Shown here: piece after piece, positions 24,661 through 33,326 of the stretch
Layout of the letters: every line of letters starts with the position of its first letter
Position numbering within the stretch: the first letter of the stretch is position 1
NCBI GenBank assembly: GCA_046733475.1
Contig: JBKPPF010000001.1
Span: forward strand, 36,308-100,307
Direction: 5' to 3'
DNA: 64,000 bases
Origin: DATEOR01 sp046733475
Lineage (GTDB): Bacteria > Actinomycetota > Thermoleophilia > Gaiellales > Gaiellaceae
Translations under genes and position numbers: made by a program
Notes under the pieces: generated by a model
Database searches by the model: none
The model's input: only the letters and a program-made list of their open reading frames with translations
Told to the model about the DNA's origin: nothing

Positions 24661-25730
24661 TCGAGCTCGCCCTCGTCGTCGCCACGGCGACGTTCGCCGT
24701 GGGCGCGCTCGTCGCCCTCGGCATCTCGCGTCTGCGTACCGTCCACGCCCGCCTGCTCGGGCTCGCGCTCCTGTGCGTCGTGCTTCCGCTCGCGGCCGTT
24801 CTCCTGTCGGGCGTGGCGATGTTCCACATGGGAGCCGACGTCGTCGTCCTGGCCGTCGCGGGTGCGTCCTCGCTCGTCGCCGTAGGCGCCGCCTTGCTCA
24901 TCACCCGCTCGATCACGATTCCGCTCGACCGCCTCCGTGCCGCCTCTTCGGCGCTCGCGGGCGGCGACTTTGCGCCGATGGCGGCCGGCGCGGGGCCCGA
25001 CGAGCTCGTCGAGGTCGGCCTCGCCTTCGACGAGATGGCGCGAAAGCTCGAGGAGCTCTTCGACGCACGAAGACAGTTGATCGCGTGGGCGAGCCACGAC
25101 CTGCGAACCCCGCTCGCCTCGCTGCAGGCGATGCTCGAGGCGGTCGAGGACGGGGTCGTCCCCGCCGAGCACTACCTCCCGGCCATGCGCGACCAGGTTC
25201 GGACGCTCGGGCGGCTCGTGGACGATCTCTTCGAGCTCGCGCAAATCGACTCGGGTGCGCTCACGCTCGAGCTCGAGGAGGCGCCGGTGGCCGATCTCGT
25301 GCGGACGTGCGTCCGCGGCCTCGAGGCCGAAGCCAGGGCACGACACGTCGATCTCACCGCCCGCCTTGACGGCAACCTCCCCGCGGTGCACGCCGCTCCC
25401 GATCAGGTGCAGCGTGTCCTGCAGAACCTGCTCACGAACGCCCTCCGGCACACGCCCTCGGACGGCGCGGTTGCGGTCGTAGTCCGCGCGGGGGACCGCG
25501 AGGTGACGATCGCGGTGGAGGACAACGGCGAGGGTCTGTCCGCCGGAGCCGAGCGGCGGATGTTCGAGCGCTTCTGGCAAGGCGATTCAGCGCGGGCAGC
25601 TCCGCGAAGCGGCGCGGGGCTCGGGCTCGCGATCGCCCGCGGCCTCGTCGAGGCCCAAGGTGGCCATATCTGGGCCGAGAACCGCCCGGGGGGCGGGGCT
25701 CGCATCGCCTTCACGCTGCCGCGGGCGTAA
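24657..25730 (+). CDS. HAMP-containing sensor histidine kinase
   Basis: 357 aa, GTG start overlapping the regulator stop. Two or three membrane helices in the first ~85 residues leave almost no extracytoplasmic loop. A HAMP-like linker (SITIPLDRLRAASSALAGGD) follows, then HisKA with SHDLRTPLASLQAM (His about residue 143) and HATPase_c with NLLTNALRHTPSDG, VEDNGEGLS and GAGLGLAIARGLVEAQGGH. The short sensing region suggests that it responds to membrane state or to a partner protein. Confidence 0.9.
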   Translation: MIELALVVATATFAVGALVALGISRLRTVHARLLGLALLCVVLPLAAVLLSGVAMFHMGADVVVLAVAGASSLVAVGAALLITRSITIPLDRLRAASSALAGGDFAPMAAGAGPDELVEVGLAFDEMARKLEELFDARRQLIAWASHDLRTPLASLQAMLEAVEDGVVPAEHYLPAMRDQVRTLGRLVDDLFELAQIDSGALTLELEEAPVADLVRTCVRGLEAEARARHVDLTARLDGNLPAVHAAPDQVQRVLQNLLTNALRHTPSDGAVAVVVRAGDREVTIAVEDNGEGLSAGAERRMFERFWQGDSARAAPRSGAGLGLAIARGLVEAQGGHIWAENRPGGGARIAFTLPRA

Positions 25731-25764
25731 GGAAGCGTTCAGATCCCGGGTCTACGATCAGGGC

Positions 25765-27405
25765 GTGGGCCTGCTCATCGGAGTCGCGTTCGTCGCGGGA
25801 ATCGTCACCGCGATCTCGCCGTGCGTCCTGCCGGTCTTGCCGATCGTCTTCGCGGGTGGGGCCACCGGCGACAGGCGGCGGCCGTATGCCATCGTCGCCG
25901 GGCTCGTCTGGAGCTTCACGCTCTTCACCCTGGTTGCGACCGCGCTTCTCTCGGCGCTCGGCCTGCCGGACGATCTGCTCCGTAACGTCGCCATCGGAGT
26001 CGTCTTGCTCGTCGGGCTCTCGCTGCTCTGGCCGAGGCTCGGCGCGATCGTCGAGCGGCCGTTCCAGGCACTCGGGCGCCGCAACCCCGGAGGCATGGGA
26101 GGCGGCTTTCTCCTCGGCGTCAGCCTCGGCCTCCTCTTCACGCCCTGCGCGGGACCTGTGATCGCGGCCGTCGCCGTGCTCGCTGCAACGCAGCGGTTCT
26201 CGATCCAGGGCGTCTTCGTCACGCTCGCGTACGCGCTCGGCGCGGGCCTCGTGCTGCTACTCATCGCGATCGCAGCGCAGCGCGGGATGACCCTCCGTTC
26301 CGTGCGCGCACGGGCGCCGCGGATCCGGCAGGCGCTAGGGGGGCTCGTCGTGGCCGTCGCCATCTTCATGGCCCTCGGCCTCGACACGAAGCTCGCCGCG
26401 CACGTCCCCGGCTATACCAAAGCGCTACAAGGACTCGAGGAGAGCGCGGCCGCTCAGGACCGCATCGACTCCCTTCTGGCCGGCGAGAACCACATCCAGG
26501 CGAGCAAGCTGCAGGACTACGGCCAGGCGCCCGAGTTCCAGGGAATCTCGCAGTGGCTGAACTCGAAGCCGCTCACACTCGCCTCGCTCCGCGGCAAGGT
26601 CGTCCTGATCGACTTCTGGACGTACTCCTGCGTCAACTGCATCCGGACGCTGCCGTACGTGAAGCGCTGGTACGAGACGTACCGCGACGCGGGCCTGGTC
26701 GTCGTCGGGGTGCATACTCCGGAATTCGCGTTCGAGCACGTTCCCGTCAACGTCGAGAGTGCCGTGAGCTCGTTCGGAATCGACTATCCGGTCGCGCTCG
26801 ACAACGACTTCGGGACCTGGACCGCGTGGGGCAACCGCTACTGGCCGGCCGAGTACTACGTCGACCGGCGGGGCCACGTCCGCTATGCACATTTCGGCGA
26901 GGGCGACTACGCGGAGACCGAGAAGGTCATTCGCACGCTGCTCGCGGAGAAGAACCTACCGGCGCCGGTCTCGGGCTCGATCTCCGACAAGACGCCGCAA
27001 GGCCTGCTGACGCCGGAGACCTACCTGGGCACCGACCGACTCTCGAGTCTCGTCGGCTCGCCCGTGGTCGAGGGGCGCGAGGCGACGTACACGATCCCGA
27101 AGGACGTTCCGCTGAACGACGTCGCCTACGGGGGCCGCTGGCTCGTCGAGCGCGAGCGGATCGTCGCGGGCGAAGGCGCACGGCTGCGCCTGGCTTACCA
27201 CGCGCGTAACGTCTATCTCGTTCTCGGCAAGGGGGAAGCCGACGGCTTGGTCGAGGTCGCCGTCGACGGCGAGCACGTCAAGACCGTGACGGTCACGGGC
27301 GACCGGCTCTACACCCTCGTAGCGCTTTCCGGGCCCGCCGCCGACCACACGCTCGACCTCTCCTTTTCTCCGGGCACCGAGGCTTACGCTTTCACGTTCG
27401 GCTAG
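25765..27405 (+). CDS. dipZ: DipZ-like protein: CcdA membrane domain fused to TlpA-like thioredoxin and C-terminal beta domain
   Basis: 546 aa from GTG 25765. Residues about 1-225 are a CcdA/DsbD-type membrane domain with two conserved cysteines (AISPCVLPVLPIVFAGG and LFTPCAGPVIAAVAVLAATQ). A periplasmic TlpA-like domain with active site FWTYSCVNCIRTLPYV (CVNC) follows. The last ~140 residues are a beta-rich module as in mycobacterial DipZ. It should carry reducing power outward for extracellular thiols or cytochrome c assembly; ccm genes lie 5 kb downstream. Ends in a neat hairpin terminator. Confidence 0.88.
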   Translation: MGLLIGVAFVAGIVTAISPCVLPVLPIVFAGGATGDRRRPYAIVAGLVWSFTLFTLVATALLSALGLPDDLLRNVAIGVVLLVGLSLLWPRLGAIVERPFQALGRRNPGGMGGGFLLGVSLGLLFTPCAGPVIAAVAVLAATQRFSIQGVFVTLAYALGAGLVLLLIAIAAQRGMTLRSVRARAPRIRQALGGLVVAVAIFMALGLDTKLAAHVPGYTKALQGLEESAAAQDRIDSLLAGENHIQASKLQDYGQAPEFQGISQWLNSKPLTLASLRGKVVLIDFWTYSCVNCIRTLPYVKRWYETYRDAGLVVVGVHTPEFAFEHVPVNVESAVSSFGIDYPVALDNDFGTWTAWGNRYWPAEYYVDRRGHVRYAHFGEGDYAETEKVIRTLLAEKNLPAPVSGSISDKTPQGLLTPETYLGTDRLSSLVGSPVVEGREATYTIPKDVPLNDVAYGGRWLVERERIVAGEGARLRLAYHARNVYLVLGKGEADGLVEVAVDGEHVKTVTVTGDRLYTLVALSGPAADHTLDLSFSPGTEAYAFTFG

Positions 27406-27410
27406 AGCTA

Positions 27411-27424
27411 CCCCCGTTCGGGGG
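27411..27424 (+). terminator. Short hairpin after dipZ
   Basis: CCCCC (27411-27415), loop GTTC, GGGGG (27420-27424), seven bases after the dipZ stop. It has no U tract. Confidence 0.45.
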
Positions 27425-27470
27425 AAGATGCCGGCAGCGCGCGCGCCGAAGCTCACTAGAGGCACGCGAG

Positions 27471-28070
27471 ATGTTGAGGATCCTCGTTTATGTCGCCGCC
27501 CTGGTCGCGCTCTTCGCCGGCGCGATCATGTACGGCGGGAACGCGATCGGCGCGTGGGACCCGCTTCCACCTGCGCCGACGCCGCCGCCTGCCGTCAAGC
27601 TGGCGAAGGCGAAGCCGAAGGACAAGCCCGCCTCCTCCAAGCACTCAGCGCCGGCGACGGCCCCGCTCCTCACGGCCGCCGAGAAGCTCTGGGTGAAGAA
27701 GGCGGACGCGCTCTGCCGCGAGTCGAGGGTCGAGGCCCAGGCCGTCGTGGCCCAGGGCAACACCTCGACTCCTGCGGACGTGCGCCAGCTCTTCACGCGG
27801 ATGAAGAAGGTCAACGGCGAGCTCAACGACCGTTTCGTGGCCATCGACGCCCCCACCGGCTACAAGGACGACATGGCCCGCATCCGGGTGCTCTTCGCCA
27901 AGGAGGAGCGCTACTTCGACTCGATGGGCCGGGCGCTCGAGCAGGGCGACATGAAGACCTTCTACTCGCTGAACGACCGCCTCACCCAGATCGCGCTCGA
28001 GGAGACCGACATCCTTGCGGGGCTCGGCGCGTACGACTGCGACATCGTGCTCTCGTCCGTCTTCGGCTGA
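27471..28070 (+). CDS. Membrane-anchored extracytoplasmic protein of unknown function
   Basis: 199 aa. An N-terminal helix (MLRILVYVAALVALFAGAIM) works as signal or anchor, followed by a Pro/Lys/Ala-rich linker (about 30-65) and a helical domain with CRESRVEAQAVVAQGNTSTP, FTRMKKVNGELNDRFVAIDA and two isolated cysteines (about 83 and 191). No family recognised. The preceding dipZ gene and the two cysteines would allow a disulfide link to that protein, which is speculation. Confidence 0.65.
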   Translation: MLRILVYVAALVALFAGAIMYGGNAIGAWDPLPPAPTPPPAVKLAKAKPKDKPASSKHSAPATAPLLTAAEKLWVKKADALCRESRVEAQAVVAQGNTSTPADVRQLFTRMKKVNGELNDRFVAIDAPTGYKDDMARIRVLFAKEERYFDSMGRALEQGDMKTFYSLNDRLTQIALEETDILAGLGAYDCDIVLSSVFG

Positions 28071-28109
28071 TGCCGTTTCTCGATTCCAGTCCCTGGGAAC
28101 GGGGGCGTC

Positions 28110-28277
28110 ATGCGTATTTCTGCGGTGGGCGTCATCTATCTCGTCGTGGGGGCGCTCGTCGCGGCCACTCACGACTACTTCGAGGACATCGACACGCTGA
28201 AGCGGTTCCTCTCCGCGGTCCTGGCCGTCGTCCTCTGGCCGCTGATCCTGATCGGGGTCGACCTGCACGTGCACTAG
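28110..28277 (+). CDS. 55-aa two-helix membrane protein
   Basis: Small frame starting MRISAVGVIYLVVGALVAAT, with an acidic HDYFEDIDTLKRF loop and a second helix LSAVLAVVLWPLILIGVDLHVH. This pattern is common among small actinobacterial membrane proteins near ccm or iron-sulfur genes. No strong ribosome site. It sits in the 240-nt space between the unknown anchored protein and bolA, on the same strand. Confidence 0.6.
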   Translation: MRISAVGVIYLVVGALVAATHDYFEDIDTLKRFLSAVLAVVLWPLILIGVDLHVH

Positions 28278-28309
28278 CGGCCCCGGCCGCTTCCGGTATC
28301 TTCGACTCC

Positions 28310-28540
28310 GTGAGCGAGCGGCTCCAGACCCTGCTCGAAGGCGCGTTCCCGGACGCCCAAGGCGTCGAGGTCGTCGACCGCACGGGCGGGGGCGACCACT
28401 TTCACGTGACGGTGGTCAGCCCACGCTTCGCGGGCCTCTCGCTCGTCGACCAGCACCGCCTCGTCTACGACGCGCTCGCCGAGCCGCTCGCGGACGGGAC
28501 CATCCACGAGCTTCGCATCACGACACGAGGAGACGCATGA
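28310..28540 (+). CDS. bolA: BolA/IbaG-family iron-sulfur protein
   Basis: 76 aa from GTG 28310. The BolA fold is visible: LQTLLEGAFPDAQGVEVVDR, GGDHFHVTVVSPRFAGLSLV, DQHRLVYDALAEPL and a C-terminal IHELRITTR. The conserved histidines that share a 2Fe-2S cluster with monothiol glutaredoxins are present (H in DHFHV and in DQHRL). It overlaps the glutaredoxin gene by 4 nt (ATGA), the classic BolA-Grx pair for cluster trafficking. Confidence 0.87.
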   Translation: MSERLQTLLEGAFPDAQGVEVVDRTGGGDHFHVTVVSPRFAGLSLVDQHRLVYDALAEPLADGTIHELRITTRGDA

Positions 28541-28929
28541 GCTACCTGAGCGACAGGATCCAAGAGACCATCGACGCCGAGCCGGTGGTCGCCTTCATCA
28601 AGGGAACTCACGAGCAGTGCATGTGCGGGAACTCCGAGCGCGCTCTCCAGGCGCTCCGCTCCGTCGGCACCTCGTTCACGGCCGTCGACGTGCTGGCCGA
28701 CCCGGCGATCCGGCAGGAGCTCTCCGCGCTCTCGAGCTGGCCGACGATCCCGCAGGTCTTCGTCGGCGGCGAGCTGATCGGCGGCGCCGACATCGTCCAG
28801 GAGCTGGCCGCGACCGGTCAGCTCGAGTCGAGGCTGAACGAAAAGCTGGGCGATTCCTGGCGGAACGGCGGGGAGGAGCGGACGGTAGCGGTGACCGACC
28901 GCCAGGATCCCTTCCGGCTCGCCGGCTAG
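28537..28929 (+). CDS. grxD: Monothiol glutaredoxin, Grx4/GrxD type, with CGNS active site
   Basis: 130 aa. Active-site region FIKGTHEQCMCGNSERALQA: the usual CGFS is CGNS, with an extra cysteine two residues earlier (CMCGNS). The glutathione-binding SWPTIPQVFVGGELIGGADI is intact. Family members bind a 2Fe-2S cluster with glutathione and hand it to targets with BolA. The C-terminal ~25 residues are an extension beyond the fold. AGGAG precedes the ATG. Its stop overlaps the next convergent gene by 4 nt. Confidence 0.87.
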   Translation: MSYLSDRIQETIDAEPVVAFIKGTHEQCMCGNSERALQALRSVGTSFTAVDVLADPAIRQELSALSSWPTIPQVFVGGELIGGADIVQELAATGQLESRLNEKLGDSWRNGGEERTVAVTDRQDPFRLAG

Positions 28930-29177
28930 CCCCGCGCCGACCAGACGATCGCCGCGAGGATCACGCTGAGCCCCGCGACGACGATGCCGATGATCCACGC
29001 CTCGACGTCCTGAGAGCCCAGGATCGCCGCGAGGCCGGTGCCGATCCCGATGATGCCGCCCGTGGCCACGAAGCGGCTGAACGACGACTGAAACATCGTC
29101 ATTCGGTCGCGGAAGCCGACGCCTGACTCGGGTTCCACCTCCGGTAAGCCCGTGCCGTTCTCTCCCTCGAGCGTCAC
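28926..29177 (-). CDS. Small two-helix membrane protein, unknown
   Basis: 83 aa. A polar acidic N-terminus (~40 residues) precedes two helices, FVATGGIIGIGTGLAAILG and IIGIVVAGLSVILAAIVWSA. No family recognised. Convergent with the glutaredoxin gene and 20 nt downstream of the frameshifted membrane gene on its own strand, so the two may be co-transcribed. Confidence 0.6.
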   Translation of the reverse strand: MTLEGENGTGLPEVEPESGVGFRDRMTMFQSSFSRFVATGGIIGIGTGLAAILGSQDVEAWIIGIVVAGLSVILAAIVWSARG

Positions 29178-29197
29178 GCGCGGATCCTAACCGCGCG

Positions 29198-29778
29198 CTA
29201 GAAGAACGGCTTCACCGTCATGTCGACGACGATGAGGAGGAGCAGCGCGCTATCGAGTCTCGCCGCCAGGAGGATCGGCCGTACGGCGGCCTGGACGGCG
29301 GGATCCCGCTCTCCACGTTCGTCGATCAGCGAATTCAGGGTCTTGATCCTCGGCGGCAGGAATCCGACGCCGATCACGGTGGAAATCGCCCACGCCCAGA
29401 CCGAAGACGAGCCAGAACTGCCCCCAGTCGAGATCGCCGTTGATCGTCATTGCGATCCCCATTCCCGAGCACGACGAAGGAGGCGGGCACGAAGATCCGC
29501 GTCCCGCCCCACTCGGCCTGGCGTGCCACCTCGATGAGGCGGCCAGGATCGTCCGACCGCTCGATCGCCATCGCCATGAAGGTGAGGAATGCTCCGCCGC
29601 CGATCCAGAGAACGGCTGAAACGACGTGGACGGTCTTGAAGGCTAGGTACCACGAGTCGGACTCGAGGATGAAGACGACCGCGCCCACGAGAAGCACTCC
29701 CGCCGCGACCAGGGTGATGGTCTTCGAGGCGCGCTGGTTCTCCTCGGAGAGCGGGCCCACTTGGGGGTCGGTGGCCAC
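29198..29778 (-). pseudogene. Frameshifted DUF2269-like four-helix membrane protein
   Basis: The reading begins at ATG 29778 (MATDPQVGPLSEENQRA) with helices VAAGVLLVGAVVFILESDSW and VHVVSAVLWIGGGAFLTFMA. It changes frame near 29465 (run GGGAATGGGG) and again near 29395 (CTGGGCGTGGGCG), then ends at TAG 29198 after LLAARLDSALLLLIVVDMTV. Removing one base at each site restores a single ~190-aa membrane protein of the DUF2269 kind. Both sites are G-rich, so assembly errors are as likely as real decay. Confidence 0.65.
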
Positions 29779-29796
29779 CCCCAGGACCCCAGGACG

Positions 29797-30630
29797 TTAA
29801 CCGCGCTTGCGCGACGGCGCGAGGATGGCCTTGACCGCCTGGTGCGACTCCTCGTTGGGCGACTCGGAGATGATCGTCGCGGGGCGCTTGAAGCGCCGGA
29901 GCGCCGTGCGGAGGGGCTCGGCTCGAAGCGTTCCCGCGCCGTAGGGGAGGTGCTTCGTCTCGTTCCGGTTCGCGTAGGCGATGTCGGAGAAGTGGACGTG
30001 AAACGGGGCTCCTGGCTCCATGACCCCGTCGGCGGCCTCGAGCACCCCAGCGAACACGTCCGGGTTCGTGAATCCTCCATCCGTGACGGCGTGAAGGTGC
30101 GCGAAGTCGAGGACGGGCCGCACCCAGTCGAAGCAGGCGGCGAGCCAGAACACGTCCTCCGGAGTTCCGAGCTCGCGGACGCGGCCCATGATCTCGACGC
30201 CGAAGGCGACAGTGCGGCCTTTCGGCTCGAGCCGCTCTCGTAGGGCGGCGAGATCCCCGGCGACCGATTCGAGTGCCGCCTCCCGCTCGCGTCCAAGGAG
30301 ATACCCGGGGTGGACGACGAGCAGCTCGGCCCCGACCGCGGTCGCGACCCCGGCCGAATGGTCGATCATCCCGAACGCGCGCCTGCGTTTGCCCTCGTCC
30401 GCGGCCAGGTGGCCCAGGATCGCCGCGATCGGGGCATGGATCGAGAGGACGATCTTGTTCTTCTTCGCGAGCTCGCCGAAACGCGCGGCCCACTCCCATT
30501 CGGGCTTCATCCAGAAGCCGCCCTCGAAGTCGATCTCACAGGCCGAATATCCGCGCTCGAGGAGGAGCTCGATCGCCTCCTCCGGGCTCTCCCGGCTGGG
30601 TACGCGTGCTGGGCCGAAGCGGGTTTTCAT
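29797..30630 (-). CDS. TIM-barrel protein, sugar-phosphate isomerase/AP endonuclease-2 fold
   Basis: 277 aa from ATG 30630. Barrel strands include ACEIDFEGGFWMKPEWEW, VLSIHAPIAAILGHLAAD, LLVVHPGYLLGRE, FGVEIMGRVRELGTPEDVFW, LDFAHLHAVTDGGF and FHVHFSDIAYANRNETKHLP. His, Glu and Asp residues at strand ends match the metal sites of the Nfo/xylose-isomerase-like group. It could be an endonuclease IV-like DNA repair enzyme or an isomerase; the ALGTPEDVF and HFSDI motifs are shared by archaeal Nfo homologues. Alone on this strand. Confidence 0.72.
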   Translation of the reverse strand: MKTRFGPARVPSRESPEEAIELLLERGYSACEIDFEGGFWMKPEWEWAARFGELAKKNKIVLSIHAPIAAILGHLAADEGKRRRAFGMIDHSAGVATAVGAELLVVHPGYLLGREREAALESVAGDLAALRERLEPKGRTVAFGVEIMGRVRELGTPEDVFWLAACFDWVRPVLDFAHLHAVTDGGFTNPDVFAGVLEAADGVMEPGAPFHVHFSDIAYANRNETKHLPYGAGTLRAEPLRTALRRFKRPATIISESPNEESHQAVKAILAPSRKRG

Positions 30631-30662
30631 GACGTCCGACGGCAAGGGTACGGTCTTTCCAC

Positions 30663-30908
30663 ATGGGTAAGCGACCGTCGCGCATAGAGCTGCTGGAGCT
30701 GGATATCGACCTGCGCCTGTCCGACCTCTGGAGCGAGGCATGCGGCGTTGGCGAGTGGAATCTCGAGGTCGTGGCCGCGTTCCTGCGCGCCGCCTATGGC
30801 AAGGGCTACTGCGACGCTCTCACCGAGGACGCGCCCGGCTCGCTCTGCCGCGACCACGGGTATCGCATCCCGGATCGCCGTGTCGCTCCCGCGCACGAAC
30901 AGCTCTAG
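30663..30908 (+). CDS. Conserved small protein, unknown
   Basis: 81 aa. Begins MGKRPSRIELLELDIDLRLS, then WSEACGVGEWNLEVVAAFLR and AAYGKGYCDALTEDAPGSLC with a final HGYRIPDRR. Charged and soluble, with two cysteines and a histidine but no metal pattern. I do not recognise the family. Starts divergent from the TIM-barrel gene with 32 nt between, and is followed 36 nt later by ccmE on the same strand. Confidence 0.6.
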   Translation: MGKRPSRIELLELDIDLRLSDLWSEACGVGEWNLEVVAAFLRAAYGKGYCDALTEDAPGSLCRDHGYRIPDRRVAPAHEQL

Positions 30909-30944
30909 CCATTAGCCGCGAAAAGCCCAGCTAAACTCGGGGTC

Positions 30945-31331
30945 GTGGCCCGGCGCCGAAGTCCCGCACGCCTCGTCATCGCGCTCTCAGTCGCGGCGGC
31001 GCTCGCAATCTTCCTCGTCTACACGGCGCTCGCGGGCGGGACGCCGTCACTGCGGCCGAGCCAGGTCGCGGGCCACGACGGGCGCGTGAGCGTCGCGGGC
31101 AAGGTGGTGGGGCAGCCGAGCGGGACGGCACGCGGCCCTGAAGGGCTTCGCTTCACGATCAAGGACGTCCAGGGCACCGCCACGCTGCCCGTCGTCTACC
31201 GGGGCTCGGTGCCTGACCTCTTCAAGACGGGACGTGACGTCTCCGTCGAGGGATCGCTCCAGAACGGTGTCTTCGTCGCGGACAAGCTCGTGACGAAGTG
31301 CCCGTCCAAGTACACGAACAAGCAGTCCTGA
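30945..31331 (+). CDS. ccmE: Cytochrome c maturation protein CcmE (heme chaperone)
   Basis: 128 aa, GTG start. One N-terminal membrane helix (VIALSVAAALAIFLVYTALA) precedes an OB-fold domain (VSVAGKVVGQPSGTARGPEG, LRFTIKDVQGTATLPVVYRG, VPDLFKTGRDVSVEGSLQNG, VFVADKLVTKCPSKY). The C-terminal heme-binding motif ends in TKCPSKYTNKQ, the CxxxY form used in place of HxxxY in archaea, actinobacteria and some others. It delivers heme to CcmF. Its TGA overlaps the ccmF ATG. Confidence 0.88.
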   Translation: MARRRSPARLVIALSVAAALAIFLVYTALAGGTPSLRPSQVAGHDGRVSVAGKVVGQPSGTARGPEGLRFTIKDVQGTATLPVVYRGSVPDLFKTGRDVSVEGSLQNGVFVADKLVTKCPSKYTNKQS

Positions 31332-33325
31332 TGCCCGGCCTGGGGAGCGCCGCGCTCGTCGTCGCGTTCGGTCTCGTCGCCTACGCGGCCATTGCGGGCG
31401 CCTACGCAGCCTACCGCGGGCGGCGGCGTCTCCTGGAGTCGGCGACGAACGCGCTCTTCGCCTCCTTCGCGAGCGCCCTCGTCGCGGCGATCGTCCTCCT
31501 CGGAGCGCTCGCGCGCCATGACTTCAGCTTCTCCTACGTCGCCTCGCACACGAGCCGGGAGCTTCCGCTGGGCTACACGCTCGCCTCCTTCTGGAGCGGC
31601 CAGGAGGGGTCGCTCCTCCTCTGGCTCCTCGTGCTGACGGGAATCGGGTCGGCCGCGGTCGCCTTGAACCGGCGCTTGATCCGCACGGTGATCCCGTGGA
31701 CGGTGCCGATCCTCGGCGCGATTGCGAGCTTCTTCGCGCTGCTGCTCGTCTTTGTCGCGTCTCCGTTCGGGACGCAAGTTGCCCCCGCGGACGGGGCGGG
31801 CATGAACCCGAGCCTGCAGAACCCCTACATGCTCGCGCACCCGCCGCTTCTCTACCTCGGCTACGTGGGCCTCACCATCCCCTTCGCGTTCGCGATGGGC
31901 GCGCTCGCTTCCGGCCGCGCGGACGAGCGCTGGATCATCGCCACGCGGCGCTGGACGCTCGCTTCGTGGACGTTCCTCGGCTTCGCCATCCTCCTCGGTG
32001 CGAAATGGGCGTACGAGGAGGTGGGGTGGGGCGGCTGGTACGCGTGGGATCCGGTCGAGAACGCCGCGCTGATGCCCTGGCTCGTCGCCACCGCCTATCT
32101 CCACTCGGTGATGGTGCAGGAGAAGAAGAACATGCTGCGGGTCTGGAACGCCGTGCTCGTCGCCGGCGCATTCTGCCTGTCGCTCTTCGGCACCTTCCTG
32201 ACGCGAAGCGGCGTGATCAACTCGATCCACAGCTTCACGCAGTCCGCGATCGGAGCCTGGTTCCTCGGCTTCATCGCGGTCGTGGCCGCGGCCTCGACGG
32301 CCCTGATCATCTACCGGCTCCCGCTGCTCCGGTCGCGCACGCGGCTCGAGTCGCTCGTGTCCCGCGAGGCGGCCTTCCTGTACAACAACTTGTTCCTGGT
32401 CGCCTTCGCTCTGACCGTGCTCTGGGGGGTGATCTACCCCCTTGTCTCGGAGGCGGTGCGCGGCGTCGCGGTGACCGTCGGGGCGCCGTACTACGACTTC
32501 TTCGCGATCGCGTTCGGGCTGCCGCTCGTCCTCCTCATGGGGATCGGCCCGCTCGTCGCGTGGCGGCGAGCCTCGCTTCGCGCTGTGGGCCGGTCGCTTC
32601 TCTGGCCAGCCGGCACCGCGCTCGTCCTCGGTATCCTTCTGCTTCTGGCGGGAGCGGGATCGAGCCCGGCCGGACTCGTGGGATATACCTTCGCCGCCTT
32701 CGTCGTCGCGGCGATCGTGCTCGAATTCGTGCGCGGGACGCGCGCGCGCCACGCGCTCGGCGGGGGCTCCTGGCTCACCGCCTTCACGAGCCTCGTCGGG
32801 CGAAACCGCAGGCGCTATGGGGGCTACGTCGTGCACGCCGCGATCGTGCTCCTTCTCGTCGGCGCGGTCGGGATCGGCGCCTTCGGCACCACGCAGGAGG
32901 GAAAGCTCACGCAGGGGCAGTCGATAGAGGTGGGCGACTACACGCTCACATACCTGGGGAGCGAGCAGCGGCGGGCAGTCAACTCGCAGGAGCTTCGCGC
33001 CCGCATGGCGGTGTCGCGCGGCGGGGAGGATCTGGGAACCGTACTGGCCGGCAAGAACCGTTACTTCGCGGAGCAGCAGACCTCGAACGAGGTCGCGATT
33101 CGTTCGGACTGGCTGCGGGCAGAAGACCTCTTTGTCATCGCCGACCAGTTCAACCCCGATGGCTCGGTCTTCGTCAAGGTCATCGTCAATCCGCTCGTCA
33201 ACCTCATCTGGCTCGCGGGCCTTCTCTTCGTCGCGGGCTCTCTCATCACGCTCTGGCCGGACGCGCGCGAGCAGCGGCGGCTCGCGCGGCGGTTTGCCGA
33301 GGAGGGAGCGCTCGCGCGCGCCTGA
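31331..33325 (+). CDS. ccmF: Heme lyase CcmF/NrfE
   Basis: 664 aa from ATG 31331, overlapping the ccmE stop (TGATG). Polytopic membrane protein with about 14-15 helices. The WWD heme-handling motif is present (WGGWYAWDPVENAALMPW), as are the CcmF-type GMNPSLQNPYMLAHPPLLYL, the conserved SRSGVINSIHSF-like loop (TRSGVINSIHSFTQ) and a large periplasmic domain before the last helix. It attaches heme to apocytochrome c together with CcmE. Length is normal for the family. Confidence 0.92.
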   Translation: MPGLGSAALVVAFGLVAYAAIAGAYAAYRGRRRLLESATNALFASFASALVAAIVLLGALARHDFSFSYVASHTSRELPLGYTLASFWSGQEGSLLLWLLVLTGIGSAAVALNRRLIRTVIPWTVPILGAIASFFALLLVFVASPFGTQVAPADGAGMNPSLQNPYMLAHPPLLYLGYVGLTIPFAFAMGALASGRADERWIIATRRWTLASWTFLGFAILLGAKWAYEEVGWGGWYAWDPVENAALMPWLVATAYLHSVMVQEKKNMLRVWNAVLVAGAFCLSLFGTFLTRSGVINSIHSFTQSAIGAWFLGFIAVVAAASTALIIYRLPLLRSRTRLESLVSREAAFLYNNLFLVAFALTVLWGVIYPLVSEAVRGVAVTVGAPYYDFFAIAFGLPLVLLMGIGPLVAWRRASLRAVGRSLLWPAGTALVLGILLLLAGAGSSPAGLVGYTFAAFVVAAIVLEFVRGTRARHALGGGSWLTAFTSLVGRNRRRYGGYVVHAAIVLLLVGAVGIGAFGTTQEGKLTQGQSIEVGDYTLTYLGSEQRRAVNSQELRARMAVSRGGEDLGTVLAGKNRYFAEQQTSNEVAIRSDWLRAEDLFVIADQFNPDGSVFVKVIVNPLVNLIWLAGLLFVAGSLITLWPDAREQRRLARRFAEEGALARA

Positions 33326-33326
33326 G

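Noticed and set aside
30627..30896. An 89-codon minus-strand frame over the small gene at 30663
   Set aside because: It is the antisense of a better plus-strand gene and would overlap the TIM-barrel gene start.
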